From assembly GCA_022360575.1 (NCBI GenBank), contig JAKSCO010000260.1:1-49823 (forward strand): a stretch of 49,823 nt of DNA. Reading direction: 5' to 3'. Below the pieces are notes generated by a model. That model made no database searches, was not told the origin of the DNA, and was given only the letters and a program-made list of their open reading frames with translations. Position numbers and translations under genes: made by a program. Below, in pieces: positions 26,678 through 35,416 of this stretch (its first letter is position 1; each line of letters opens with the position of its first letter). This DNA is from Bacteroidales bacterium (GTDB lineage: Bacteria; Bacteroidota; Bacteroidia; Bacteroidales; UBA12077).

Positions 26678-27230
26678 ATTTTTTTATACGTTTTTGATTT
26701 TTATTGATGAAATCTTTCCAACTTGTATATGATTTTTCGGAACAAGGATTACTTGATTGATAGAAATGACACATTGCAGCAGCTAAACCATCTGTTGCAT
26801 CTAAATCTTCGGGGAGTTGTTTTATCTTTAATAAGCTTTTTAAGAGCATTGCTACTTGCTCTTTTGATGCATTTCCTTGTCCTGTTATTGACATCTTTAT
26901 TTTTCGAGGAGCATATTCAAATATAGGTATTGATCTCGAAAGTGCTGCTGAAATAGCAACTCCTTGGGCTCTCCCGAGTTTTAACATCGATTGCACATTT
27001 TTACCAAAAAAAGGAGCTTCAATTGCTAATTCGTCAGGATGATACTGTTCGATTAATGAAACTACTTTATCGAAAATATGCTTAAGCTTTGTATAATGAT
27101 CGGTAAATTTTCGTAAATCAATTACTCCAATCGCAATAAGTTTAGGATTTTTATTTACGATATGAATAATTCCATAGCCCATAATAGTTGTTCCGGGATC
27201 AATCCCTAGTATGATATTTTCTTTATTCAT
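26676..27230 (-). CDS. ruvC: Crossover junction endodeoxyribonuclease RuvC
   Basis: 184 residues. The four catalytic acids are visible: Asp11 in LGIDPGT, Glu71 in LAIEAPFFG, and Asp144 and Asp147 in [11 protein letters not shown]. The enzyme resolves Holliday junctions made in recombinational repair, acting with RuvAB. The gene begins 10 bp after the S41 peptidase stop, so both are likely in one transcript. Confidence 0.96.
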   Translation of the reverse strand: MNKENIILGIDPGTTIMGYGIIHIVNKNPKLIAIGVIDLRKFTDHYTKLKHIFDKVVSLIEQYHPDELAIEAPFFGKNVQSMLKLGRAQGVAISAALSRSIPIFEYAPRKIKMSITGQGNASKEQVAMLLKSLLKIKQLPEDLDATDGLAAAMCHFYQSSNPCSEKSYTSWKDFINKNQKRIKK

Positions 27231-27240
27231 TCAATAAAGT

Positions 27241-28512
27241 TTATAAAGCTCCTATCTCATCTCTAATTGAGCGAATTTCTCTTTTTGCTTCGGTTGTTAA
27301 AGGTGCTGATTTTGTAGAAGAAAAAGCTCCTGTTGTTATATGTCTTAAAGCTTCGGATAAAGTTGCCTCATGACTTCCAAAGTTGTGGAATACATCGTCG
27401 GTAACATAACTATTAGCTGTAAGCCCGTTGTAGTAATCACTAAATCCCTCAGAATTAGTTACACTAAAAGATATAGGGACATATACAAGATTGCTAATAA
27501 TGCTTTTGAACGAATACATCCCGACAGGTTTGCCATAGGTATTGTTGCCAATAATATAAGTATTAATATATGGCGAAAGTCCATTTATTATAGATTCGCT
27601 TGCCGAAGCTGAATTTTTACTTGTTATAAAATAAACCGATGAGAGTTTTAAGGAGTTTGCTTCAGCTTTAAAATAAATACTTGCATCTAACTTGTTAACA
27701 TGGTTATTGTGTTTGTAAGTAAGAAATTTCTTTCCTACTAGATTTTCTGGGATAATAAGATTTGCAATATGGTTTGCTATGTCGATTGATCCTCCGCCGT
27801 TGTAGCGTAAGTCAATAACTAAATCTGTTACATTAGCTTTTTTAAATTCGCTAAATGCTTTATTTAATTCGGCTCTTGCTGGTTCAATAAAATTTTGAAA
27901 AACAAAGTATCCTATTTTTTTTTGTCCCGAGGTAATAATCTCTTTGTGGATAATCGAGTTTATTTTTAGTTGTTTCTTTACAAAAGTATGTGTCGAAGTT
28001 ACACCTTCGGGCGATTCAAATTCAAAATTGTTTGAAACTCCAGCAGTATTAGCTCCCAAAAGGGAGTTTAAATTAGAATTCTTATCAACAGGAGTTCCGT
28101 TAATTTTCTTTATGATCCATCCTCGTTCTATATTGTTTTTTTTGAAATCGGAGTCGCTATACAGATAAGTAATTCGTAATTTATTTTGATTATCGGCAGA
28201 ATATCCAAAGCCATAACCTACATAATTTCCTTTAACATAATATTGTTCATGTTCTTCTATTGTTGTAATATAACTCCATTTATCTTTAGGTTTGTAGCGT
28301 ATAGCATTTAATAAATCTTGAGGATTCGAATATGTGTTATTCTGTGATGGGATAGAGTCTATCCAGTAATAGTATGAATTTAAAATTTCTTGCAGTTCTT
28401 CTGTAGTGTTAGTAAATGGAGGATTTATTGTTTCTTTTTTACAAGAGCTTACTAGAATTGAAGCAATAAGTACGAAAAGAAGAATACTGTTTTTAACGAT
28501 TGATGTTTTCAT
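27241..28512 (-). CDS. S41 family peptidase lipoprotein
   Basis: 423 residues. Lipoprotein signal SILVSSC with Cys24. A PDZ-like segment lies around 90-175 (GYGFGYSADNQNK to VKKQL). The S41 catalytic region starts near 200: LVIDLRYNGGGSID, then SKNSASASESIINGL with the nucleophile near Ser303 and YGKPVG with Lys328 as base. This is the C-terminal processing peptidase family, a secreted tail-specific protease. Expected to be anchored in the envelope. It is the first gene of a unit with ruvC. Bases 28513-28677 before it contain no gene. Confidence 0.92.
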   Translation of the reverse strand: MKTSIVKNSILLFVLIASILVSSCKKETINPPFTNTTEELQEILNSYYYWIDSIPSQNNTYSNPQDLLNAIRYKPKDKWSYITTIEEHEQYYVKGNYVGYGFGYSADNQNKLRITYLYSDSDFKKNNIERGWIIKKINGTPVDKNSNLNSLLGANTAGVSNNFEFESPEGVTSTHTFVKKQLKINSIIHKEIITSGQKKIGYFVFQNFIEPARAELNKAFSEFKKANVTDLVIDLRYNGGGSIDIANHIANLIIPENLVGKKFLTYKHNNHVNKLDASIYFKAEANSLKLSSVYFITSKNSASASESIINGLSPYINTYIIGNNTYGKPVGMYSFKSIISNLVYVPISFSVTNSEGFSDYYNGLTANSYVTDDVFHNFGSHEATLSEALRHITTGAFSSTKSAPLTTEAKREIRSIRDEIGAL

Positions 28513-28677
28513 TTTGTAATAATTTATAATTTCTAAAAATCAGTTTACTCAAGGCTCGATTAAATCAGGCAAGCAGCAACTTTATTCTGGATAATTTATT
28601 TTTATTAGGTAGTTAGTTAATTTTAATTGATAAAAATAAATAAATAGATCAATATTTTATTCTTTTGGATGGATATT

Positions 28678-29172
28678 TTATAGTTCGTTTTGTTGGATGG
28701 AGTTTTCTATACTACCAGATATTTTGTTAAAGAAAAATATAGAAGAATCAATGCGTTCTTTTAATGTTTCGATCATTTGTTCCTGCAAATCTATTTGCGA
28801 TTCGTATTGTGTTAATGATATTTTATGTTGTTTTATGTCTTGTTTTAATTCGTTTAGTTGATCTTTTGCGAAAAATATTTCTTGTTGAATAATATATTGT
28901 CTTTTATCTAGAAGCTTGATGCTAAATTCTAACTTTTGATAAAATTGAGTGGTGTCAAATTTATTCTTGGTTTTAGAAACAAGCTTATGAATTATGTCAT
29001 CATCAGAAATTTCATAGATTCTATTTGTAATTTCACTGTACTCATTGGTAAATATTGTATTTAAGCTATCGATGTATTTTGTTTGAAAGTCGAGAGAAGA
29101 AGTATCAATTGTATTTATCTTAGAACAGCAGGAGAATATGATTAAGCATACAAAGGATAGAATAAATCTCAT
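28678..29172 (-). CDS. Small coiled-coil lipoprotein, unknown
   Basis: 164 residues. The start MRFILSFVCLIIFSCCSK has a lipobox with Cys at 15 or 16. The mature part is almost wholly helical and charged, with a heptad-like stretch (about 75-150: DQLNELKQDIKQHKISLTQY). No family is recognised. It sits between the S41 peptidase and serS on the same strand, but the serS terminator separates them. Could be a periplasmic structural or adaptor protein; unknown. Confidence 0.7.
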   Translation of the reverse strand: MRFILSFVCLIIFSCCSKINTIDTSSLDFQTKYIDSLNTIFTNEYSEITNRIYEISDDDIIHKLVSKTKNKFDTTQFYQKLEFSIKLLDKRQYIIQQEIFFAKDQLNELKQDIKQHKISLTQYESQIDLQEQMIETLKERIDSSIFFFNKISGSIENSIQQNEL

Positions 29173-29251
29173 GATTGTATTGATTTTAAATTAATATTAC
29201 GAAATTATTTATACATATAAAAGAGTTTATTTTTAAGCTTATCGGAAAAAC

Positions 29252-29283
29252 AAAGAGCTGTCATAAGATTACGACAGCTCTTT
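29252..29283 (-). terminator. Terminator of serS
   Basis: A perfect 11-bp stem (29252-29262 with 29273-29283), loop of 10 nt, 20 nt after serS and followed on the minus strand by GTTTTT. Confidence 0.9.
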
Positions 29284-29303
29284 AGTTAATTTGGGTTTAT
29301 CTC

Positions 29304-30575
29304 TTATTCGATTATTTCGAATCCTGTATATTTTTGAAGAACTTTAGGAATAACAATTCCTTTTTCTGTTTGATAATTTTCTAAAATAGCAGCAAGGATT
29401 CTAGGTAGAGCTAAAGCACTTCCATTTAGAGTATGAGCTAATTGAGTTTTCTTTCCATCATCTTTATAACGTAATTTTAATCGATTAGCTTGATATGATT
29501 CAAAGTTAGAAACAGAACTAACTTCGAGCCATTTTTCTTGAGCTACTGAAAATACTTCGAAATCGAAAGTTAAAGCAGACGTAAAACTAGTATCTCCCCC
29601 ACATAATTGTAAAACACGATAAGGTAGTTCTAATGATTTAACTAGATTCTCTACGTGTTCTACCATTTCGGTTAAAGTATCGTAAGATTTAGATGGATGT
29701 TGCACCTGAACAATTTCTACCTTATCAAACTGGTGAAGTCTGTTTAGTCCGCGGACATCCTTACCGTATGAGCCTGCTTCGCGACGAAAACAAGGAGTGT
29801 ATGCAGTCATTTTTACAGGAAAGTCTTTCTCTGATAAAATAACATTGCGGAATATATTTGTAACAGGAACTTCGGCTGTTGGAATTAGATATAAATTATC
29901 GGCAGTTACATGATACATTTGTCCTTCTTTATCGGGCAATTGACCTGTTCCAAATCCCGAATCTTCGTTAACCATAAGCGGTGGGATTACTTCTTTGTAT
30001 CCGGCATCAACGGCAGTGTCGAGAAAATACATAATTAAAGCACGTTGTAGTTTTGCTCCTTTGCCTTTGTAAACAGGAAATCCACTTCCAGTAAGTTTGT
30101 TTCCAAGTTCAAAATCAATGATGTCGTATTTTTTTGCCAAATCCCAATGAGGCATAGCATTTGCTGGTAACGAGGGGATTTCTCCTCCCGAACGAATTTC
30201 CTTATTTTCATTCTCTCCTTTTCCTGGAGGTACTGACTCGTGTGGAATATTCGGAATTTGAACTAACAACTCATTCAATTGATTTTCGATAGATGTTAAT
30301 TCTTCGTTTTGTTCTTTTACCTCTTCTTTGAGTTTGGTATTTTTATCTTTCAATTGATTAGCTTCTTCAGCTTTCCCTGATTTGAATAAAACACCAATTT
30401 CTTTAGATATTTTGTTTAGTTCAGACTGATTGTTTTCTACGCTTTGTTGCGTTAAACGACGCTTTTGATCTAAGTCAAGTATTTGCGAAATAATTTCTTC
30501 TGCCTGAAAGTTCTTTATTTTTAAGCGTTCGATAACAAGCTCTTTGTTTTCTTGTATAAACTTTAAAGTCAGCAT
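29304..30575 (-). CDS. serS: Seryl-tRNA synthetase
   Basis: 423 residues, standard length. The N-terminal helical arm (about 25-105) is a long antiparallel coiled coil that holds the tRNA-Ser extra arm. The class II core shows FRREAGSYGKDVRGLNRLHQ (motif 2) with FDKVE after it and NGSALALPRILAAILENYQ (motif 3). It charges tRNA-Ser. The ATG sits 23 nt after a hairpin behind rpmA, which leaves little room for its own promoter. Confidence 0.97.
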   Translation of the reverse strand: MLTLKFIQENKELVIERLKIKNFQAEEIISQILDLDQKRRLTQQSVENNQSELNKISKEIGVLFKSGKAEEANQLKDKNTKLKEEVKEQNEELTSIENQLNELLVQIPNIPHESVPPGKGENENKEIRSGGEIPSLPANAMPHWDLAKKYDIIDFELGNKLTGSGFPVYKGKGAKLQRALIMYFLDTAVDAGYKEVIPPLMVNEDSGFGTGQLPDKEGQMYHVTADNLYLIPTAEVPVTNIFRNVILSEKDFPVKMTAYTPCFRREAGSYGKDVRGLNRLHQFDKVEIVQVQHPSKSYDTLTEMVEHVENLVKSLELPYRVLQLCGGDTSFTSALTFDFEVFSVAQEKWLEVSSVSNFESYQANRLKLRYKDDGKKTQLAHTLNGSALALPRILAAILENYQTEKGIVIPKVLQKYTGFEIIE

Positions 30576-30598
30576 AATTAGAAATGTTTTTATATAAA

Positions 30599-30645
30599 AA
30601 ATCTCCTCAATTTTACTATATTAAAGTAGTAAAATTAGGAGATTT
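30599..30645 (-). terminator. Hairpin between rpmA and serS
   Basis: On the minus strand AAATCTCCTAATTTTACTA pairs with TAGTAAAATTGAGGAGATTT (one bulged base) over about 19 bp, followed by TTTTTTATAT. It ends the rplU-rpmA unit and stands just before serS, so some readthrough would be needed if serS has no separate promoter. Confidence 0.85.
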
Positions 30646-30665
30646 AAAATTACGTAAAATTTTTT

Positions 30666-30926
30666 TTATTCTTCAAAAGGAAGTACAGATACAAATGATT
30701 TGTTTCCTTGTCTTTTTCTAAATTCGATTTTACCATCTATAAGTGCAAATAAAGTATGATCTTTACCCATACCTACATTTTCACCAGGATGATGTTTGGT
30801 TCCTCTTTGACGAACGATAATGTTTCCTGCTTTAGCAGCTTGTCCGCCAAATAATTTAACGCCTAATCGTTTACTTTCTGATTCGCGACCGTTTCGTGAA
30901 CTACCAGCTCCTTTCTTGTGTGCCAT
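30666..30926 (-). CDS. rpmA: 50S ribosomal protein L27
   Basis: 86 residues. Starts directly [20 protein letters not shown], without the cleavable N-terminal extension seen in Firmicutes. The body has [20 protein letters not shown], the universal L27 core. The N-terminal tail reaches towards the ribosomal peptidyl-transferase centre. It follows rplU by 18 bp in the usual L21-L27 unit. Confidence 0.98.
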   Translation of the reverse strand: MAHKKGAGSSRNGRESESKRLGVKLFGGQAAKAGNIIVRQRGTKHHPGENVGMGKDHTLFALIDGKIEFRKRQGNKSFVSVLPFEE

Positions 30927-30944
30927 TTCCTAGAATATTTTTAA

Positions 30945-31256
30945 TTAAGCAATAATTTCTTCAACTTGAATTTGAGTAAATTGCTGACGGTGTCCGTTCA
31001 GTTTTTGATACCCTTTTCTTCTCTTTTTCTTGAAAACAAGAACTTTGTCACCTTTTTGGTGAGCTAAAACTTTAGCGGAAATTTTTGCAGCTTTCACGGT
31101 AGGTTTTCCGACTTTTACCTTTCCGTCGTTATCAATCAACAATATGTTTTCGAATTCAACAGTAGAACCTTCTTCTGCATCTAAACGATGAACGAAGATT
31201 TTACTATCCTTCTCAACTTTAAACTGTTGTCCTGCTATCTCTACAATTGCGTACAT
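30945..31256 (-). CDS. rplU: 50S ribosomal protein L21
   Basis: 103 residues, usual length. N terminus [19 protein letters not shown] and C terminal [20 protein letters not shown] are those of L21. It binds 23S rRNA next to L20. First gene of the rplU-rpmA operon, with a clear promoter upstream. Confidence 0.98.
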   Translation of the reverse strand: MYAIVEIAGQQFKVEKDSKIFVHRLDAEEGSTVEFENILLIDNDGKVKVGKPTVKAAKISAKVLAHQKGDKVLVFKKKRRKGYQKLNGHRQQFTQIQVEEIIA

Positions 31257-31297
31257 CTATTTAATTTTAACAGTTTTATACTAAAATAAAAGAGTTG

Positions 31298-31327
31298 CAA
31301 AAATATAAAAGTTTATCTGATTTACAA
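31298..31327 (-). promoter_or_regulatory. Promoter of rplU-rpmA
   Basis: On the minus strand TTG (31325-31327) is followed after exactly 19 nt by TATTTTTG (31298-31305), an exact TAnnTTTG. This is the clearest promoter in the window. Between it and the divergent one at 31537-31564 no other feature is seen. Confidence 0.75.
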
Positions 31328-31536
31328 ATATTTAATTAGAAAAATATTTCTCGTTAAATTTTTCTTAGGAGTAATAAGGATACAAATGTATAAATAAAAA
31401 CACATTTGCTATATTAATTGTTCTATTTTATGTGAGTATAGTTTTTAAGAAAAATAATTTCGGCTCACGTCCCTTAAAAATGGATATTTAAAAGATAATA
31501 GAATAGATGTTTAACAATATTTAACTCCCGAATTAT

Positions 31537-31564
31537 TTGGGTTAAACAGAAAATAATAACTTTG
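31537..31564 (+). promoter_or_regulatory. Promoter of the small membrane protein-mutL unit
   Basis: TTG (31537-31539), 17 nt, then TAACTTTG (31557-31564), an exact TAnnTTTG. The next start codon is 20 nt downstream. The spacer is a little short of the usual 19-21. Confidence 0.6.
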
Positions 31565-31584
31565 TACGATTAAATAAACAAGTT

Positions 31585-31869
31585 ATGGCAATAAAATTCT
31601 TTCATACACCAAAAAATAAAAAGTTCAACTTTAAGCCTAGATACTATAATGAGCAAAAAGAAGAGCTTGAGAAAAGAATTGAACAAATAAAGCAGGAAAT
31701 GGATATAAAAAGTGATGATCCAAACAAACCTTATGTTTGTACAATTCGAAAAGGGCAAATGAGGGGGTATCTAAAAAAAGATACAAAAAAGAAGCAACAA
31801 CCATTAATACGATTGGTGCTTATTATTATTGTCTTATTGTTTATTGCTTATTATCTTCTTTACTATTAA
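31585..31869 (+). CDS. Small basic membrane protein ahead of mutL
   Basis: 94 residues. The N-terminal two thirds is charged and basic (FFHTPKNKKFNFKPRYYNEQ, then a short coiled coil). The end is one hydrophobic span (LVLIIIVLLFIAYYLLYY), a tail-anchor-like layout. It is 14 bp before the mutL ATG and shares its promoter. I recall small proteins at this position beside mutL in other Bacteroidota, but no function is known. Confidence 0.75.
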   Translation: MAIKFFHTPKNKKFNFKPRYYNEQKEELEKRIEQIKQEMDIKSDDPNKPYVCTIRKGQMRGYLKKDTKKKQQPLIRLVLIIIVLLFIAYYLLYY

Positions 31870-31883
31870 ACAGAAAAATTTCG

Positions 31884-33728
31884 ATGGCAGATATTATACA
31901 ATTATTACCTGATTCGGTGGCGAATCAAATTGCGGCGGGAGAAGTAGTTCAAAGACCATCTTCGGTGGTAAAAGAACTAATTGAGAATGCAGTAGATGCA
32001 AATGCAAGTTCAATAGTTATAAATATAAAAGACGCAGGAAAAACTTTAATACAGGTTATTGATGATGGAGTAGGAATGTCGGATACAGATGCTCGTATCG
32101 CTTTTGAAAGACATGCTACATCGAAGATAAAAACAGCAAATGATTTATTTGCAATAAGAACAATGGGTTTTAGGGGCGAAGCTTTGGCTTCGATTGCTGC
32201 TGTTGCTCAAGTTGAATTAAAAACCCGAAAATCAGAGAATGAACTAGGAACCGAAATTATAATAGAAGACTCGAAAGTTAAAAGCCAAGAGGCTGTTAGT
32301 TGTGCTAAAGGAACAAATTTTACTGTAAAGAATTTGTTTTATAATGTTCCGGCTCGACGTAGATTTTTGAAATCGAATACAACAGAATTTAATCATATAG
32401 TTAGCGATTTTCAGAGAGTAGCCTTGACAAATCCTGAGATAAAATTTAAGTTATATCATAACGACTCGGAGATTTATATCTTACCTAAGAGTAATATAAG
32501 ACAACGTATAGTTGCTATTTTTGGTAAGCGTATAAATCAGAACTTAATTAAAGTTGAGAGCAATACGAGTATAATTAAAGTTACAGGTTTTATAGGTAAA
32601 CCCGAGTATGCACGAAAGAAAACAGGAGAGCAATATTTTTTCATTAACGAAAGATTTATGCGAAGTGCTTATTTAAACAAAGCAGTTTTAGATGCTTATA
32701 AGCAAATTCTTCCTCCAGAGACAGTTCCTTCGTATTTCTTATATCTCGAAGCTGATCCGGCAACTATAGATGTAAATATTCATCCTACAAAAACAGAAAT
32801 TAAGTTTGAAGACCAACAAGCAATATGGCAAATATTGCATGCAGCGGTAAAGCAAGCTTTAGGCAGAAACAACATAGCTCCATCGATTGATTTCGATCAA
32901 GATTGTTTTGAAATACCTGTATTGTCAAAATCATCATCAGGAATATCGATGCCTCAGATAGAGATTAATCCTATGTTTAATCCTTTTGAGTCGAGGATGA
33001 TGGATGTTGCTAAATCGAATCAGAGTTCTAGAATGTCTTTAGAGAATGATTATTTAGCAAATTGGGAAAGTTTGTATAGCGGATTCGAGAATGAAACCAA
33101 AAGCGAGAATACATTTTCTTCGTTATCGGACGATAGTGTACAGCAAACATTTACTGATACAAATTTGAGTGATAAATATTTCCAATTTAAGAATAAGTAT
33201 ATTTTAACTCCGGTAAAATCGGGATTGATGGTGATTGATCAGAAAAGAGCTCACGAGCGTATTTTATTTGAAAAATACTTAGGATCGTTGGTTTCGAATG
33301 TAATCGAATCGCAAAAATCATTATACCCTAAAACAATAGAATTGGATGCTAAAGATCATGCTTCGATTTTAGAGATTAGTAATGAGTTAAAGACCTTAGG
33401 TTTGGATATTGCTGATTTTGGAGGAAATTCGATTGTTGTTAATGGAATGCCTGTTGATGCAGTAAATCAAGAACCAGAGCAAATTTTGGATAAATTTCTG
33501 AATGAGTTTTTGTATTCGGAAGTAGATGCAAAAACACAGGTTCAAGAGCGAATAGCTAAAGCTTTGGCTAAGGCTTCGGCAATTAGTGGAGGACAAAATC
33601 TTGTTAGCGAAGAAATGCGCGAAATGGTTGATTTGTTGTTTGCATGTCAGAACCCTAATTATACGCCTTTCGGAAAGCTTATAGTAAGTATTATAAAAAC
33701 CGATGAATTAGAAAAACGATTTAATTAA
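31884..33728 (+). CDS. mutL: DNA mismatch repair protein MutL
   Basis: 614 residues from the ATG at 31884. A frame-open extension upstream to 31737 overlaps the small membrane protein and should not be used. The GHKL ATPase has ELIENAVDANA, DDGVGMS and TMGFRGEALASIAAV. The C-terminal dimer and endonuclease part has DQKRAHERILFE at 452-463 and ACQNPNYTPFGK near the end. The usual DQH(A/R) becomes DQK at residue 454, while Glu458 and Glu463 remain. It links MutS mismatch recognition to strand incision. Confidence 0.96.
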   Translation: MADIIQLLPDSVANQIAAGEVVQRPSSVVKELIENAVDANASSIVINIKDAGKTLIQVIDDGVGMSDTDARIAFERHATSKIKTANDLFAIRTMGFRGEALASIAAVAQVELKTRKSENELGTEIIIEDSKVKSQEAVSCAKGTNFTVKNLFYNVPARRRFLKSNTTEFNHIVSDFQRVALTNPEIKFKLYHNDSEIYILPKSNIRQRIVAIFGKRINQNLIKVESNTSIIKVTGFIGKPEYARKKTGEQYFFINERFMRSAYLNKAVLDAYKQILPPETVPSYFLYLEADPATIDVNIHPTKTEIKFEDQQAIWQILHAAVKQALGRNNIAPSIDFDQDCFEIPVLSKSSSGISMPQIEINPMFNPFESRMMDVAKSNQSSRMSLENDYLANWESLYSGFENETKSENTFSSLSDDSVQQTFTDTNLSDKYFQFKNKYILTPVKSGLMVIDQKRAHERILFEKYLGSLVSNVIESQKSLYPKTIELDAKDHASILEISNELKTLGLDIADFGGNSIVVNGMPVDAVNQEPEQILDKFLNEFLYSEVDAKTQVQERIAKALAKASAISGGQNLVSEEMREMVDLLFACQNPNYTPFGKLIVSIIKTDELEKRFN

Positions 33729-33746
33729 ATTCAAAAATAATTTAAT

Positions 33747-34472
33747 ATGAATACCCGATTAGCAGATATGCCCCCTGTGGTTAAGAATCTTATAATAATT
33801 AATGTTTTAATGTTTTTAGCCAAATATGCTTTGGGTGGTGTTTTTGGGGTTGATTTAGATAAAATACTTGGATTGTTTTTCTTTAAATCGCCTCAGTTTA
33901 GGCCGTTCCAAATTGTAACACATATGTTTATGCATGGTAGTTTATTGCACCTTGCTTTTAATATGTTTGCTTTGTGGATGTTTGGTCGAATTATAGAATC
34001 GGTTTGGGGAGCTAAACGTTTTTTTATTTACTACTTTGCTACAGGCTTAGGAGCTGCGTTGTTGCAAGTAATAGTAACTTACATTCGTTTTTTGGCAATA
34101 AGCAAAAGATTACCCGAAGAGTCGGTTCAGATGGTTATTAACGAAGGTTACCAAATATTAATGAACGGACAAAACTATTCGAATGCTTTACTGGGGAAAT
34201 TAAATTTACTGACACACATTGCTACGATAGGTGCTTCGGGGGCTGTTTTTGGTGTTGTTTTAGCATTTGGGATGCTTTTCCCAAACACACAATTGATGTT
34301 AATGTTTCCGCCTATTCCGATAAAAGCAAAATATGCTGCCGTATTGATGTTGGTGTTAGGTATTATGCTCGATTTTAGAGGTAATGTAGCTCACTTTGCT
34401 CACTTAGGAGGAATGATTTTTGGTTACATACTTATTCGATATTGGAAAAATCAACGAAACATGTTTTATTAA
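33747..34472 (+). CDS. Rhomboid family intramembrane serine protease 1
   Basis: 241 residues. Several membrane spans. The rhomboid signature is complete: HGSLLHLAFN loop (63-72), GASGAVFG with nucleophile Ser164, and AHFAHLGG with His219 as base. A long loop near 110-150 between spans is larger than in the minimal six-helix core. These enzymes cut transmembrane substrates within the membrane. It begins 18 bp after mutL and precedes a second rhomboid by 18 bp. Confidence 0.95.
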   Translation: MNTRLADMPPVVKNLIIINVLMFLAKYALGGVFGVDLDKILGLFFFKSPQFRPFQIVTHMFMHGSLLHLAFNMFALWMFGRIIESVWGAKRFFIYYFATGLGAALLQVIVTYIRFLAISKRLPEESVQMVINEGYQILMNGQNYSNALLGKLNLLTHIATIGASGAVFGVVLAFGMLFPNTQLMLMFPPIPIKAKYAAVLMLVLGIMLDFRGNVAHFAHLGGMIFGYILIRYWKNQRNMFY

Positions 34473-34490
34473 AATTTTGATAAGAACACT

Positions 34491-35360
34491 ATGGGTATCT
34501 GGGATGAAATAAAAAGCTCGTTTAAAAGCGGAAGCGCTCTAACTAAGTTAATATATATAAATCTTGCAGTTTTTATTGTTGTAAAATTATTAGGTGTTTT
34601 TACTACAATTTTGCAACTCGATTATAAAGTAACTCCTATATTCTGGTTGTCGGTAACAGCCGATATTTCAACATTAATATATAAGCCATGGACAATATTA
34701 ACTTATATGTTTGTTCATCGCGATTTTTTGCATATACTTTTTAATTTATTGTGGTTTTTCTGGTTTGGACAAATATTTCTTCGATATTTCTCTGAAAAGA
34801 AATTAATTAGCGTATACTTATTGGGAGGTTTGTCGGGGGCGGCATTGTATATATTGGCATTTAATGCTTTTTCTATTTATAACCCCGAAACACCTATGAT
34901 TGGAGCCTCGGCATCGGTTATTGCTGTGGTGGTTGCTATATCGTTTTATATACCTAACCACACAATGAATTTGATGTTTATAGGTCCGGTAAAATTGAAA
35001 TACATTGCATTGATCTCGATTGTAATGGATGTATTGAGTATTACTTCGTTAAATGCCGGAGGACATATTGCTCATTTAGGAGGCGCATTTTTTGGTTATT
35101 TATATATAATGCAATTTAAAAAAGGAAGAAATATAACCAAAGGATTCGATCGATTTATGGATAAATTGTTTTCGATATTTAAACCCAGAACAAAATTTAA
35201 AGTTACCCACAAACGACCCATGACTGATTATGAGTATAACCGAACAAAAGCTACAAAGCAAGAAGATATTGATGCCATATTAGATAAAATTGCAAAATCA
35301 GGATACGATAGTCTTTCGAAACAAGAAAAAGATACTTTGTTTAAAAATAGTAAGCGTTAG
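34491..35360 (+). CDS. Rhomboid family intramembrane serine protease 2
   Basis: 289 residues. Six or so spans with HRDFLHILFN (76-85), GASASVIA with Ser140, and GHIAHLGG with His195. A cytoplasmic basic C-terminal tail of about 80 residues (from FKKGRNITKG) follows, perhaps a regulatory extension. It forms a tandem with the previous rhomboid and differs enough in sequence that they are not a recent duplication. Likely part of the mutL transcript. Confidence 0.95.
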   Translation: MGIWDEIKSSFKSGSALTKLIYINLAVFIVVKLLGVFTTILQLDYKVTPIFWLSVTADISTLIYKPWTILTYMFVHRDFLHILFNLLWFFWFGQIFLRYFSEKKLISVYLLGGLSGAALYILAFNAFSIYNPETPMIGASASVIAVVVAISFYIPNHTMNLMFIGPVKLKYIALISIVMDVLSITSLNAGGHIAHLGGAFFGYLYIMQFKKGRNITKGFDRFMDKLFSIFKPRTKFKVTHKRPMTDYEYNRTKATKQEDIDAILDKIAKSGYDSLSKQEKDTLFKNSKR

Positions 35361-35416
35361 TTATTTGATATATTAATAAAATCACGTTAAATTAGTAGTA
35401 AACCAAGTTCTTTAGT

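Noticed and set aside
31737..31883. Longer mutL start 49 codons upstream
   Set aside because: It would overlap the small membrane protein gene, and MADIIQLLPDSVANQIAAGE is the standard MutL N terminus.
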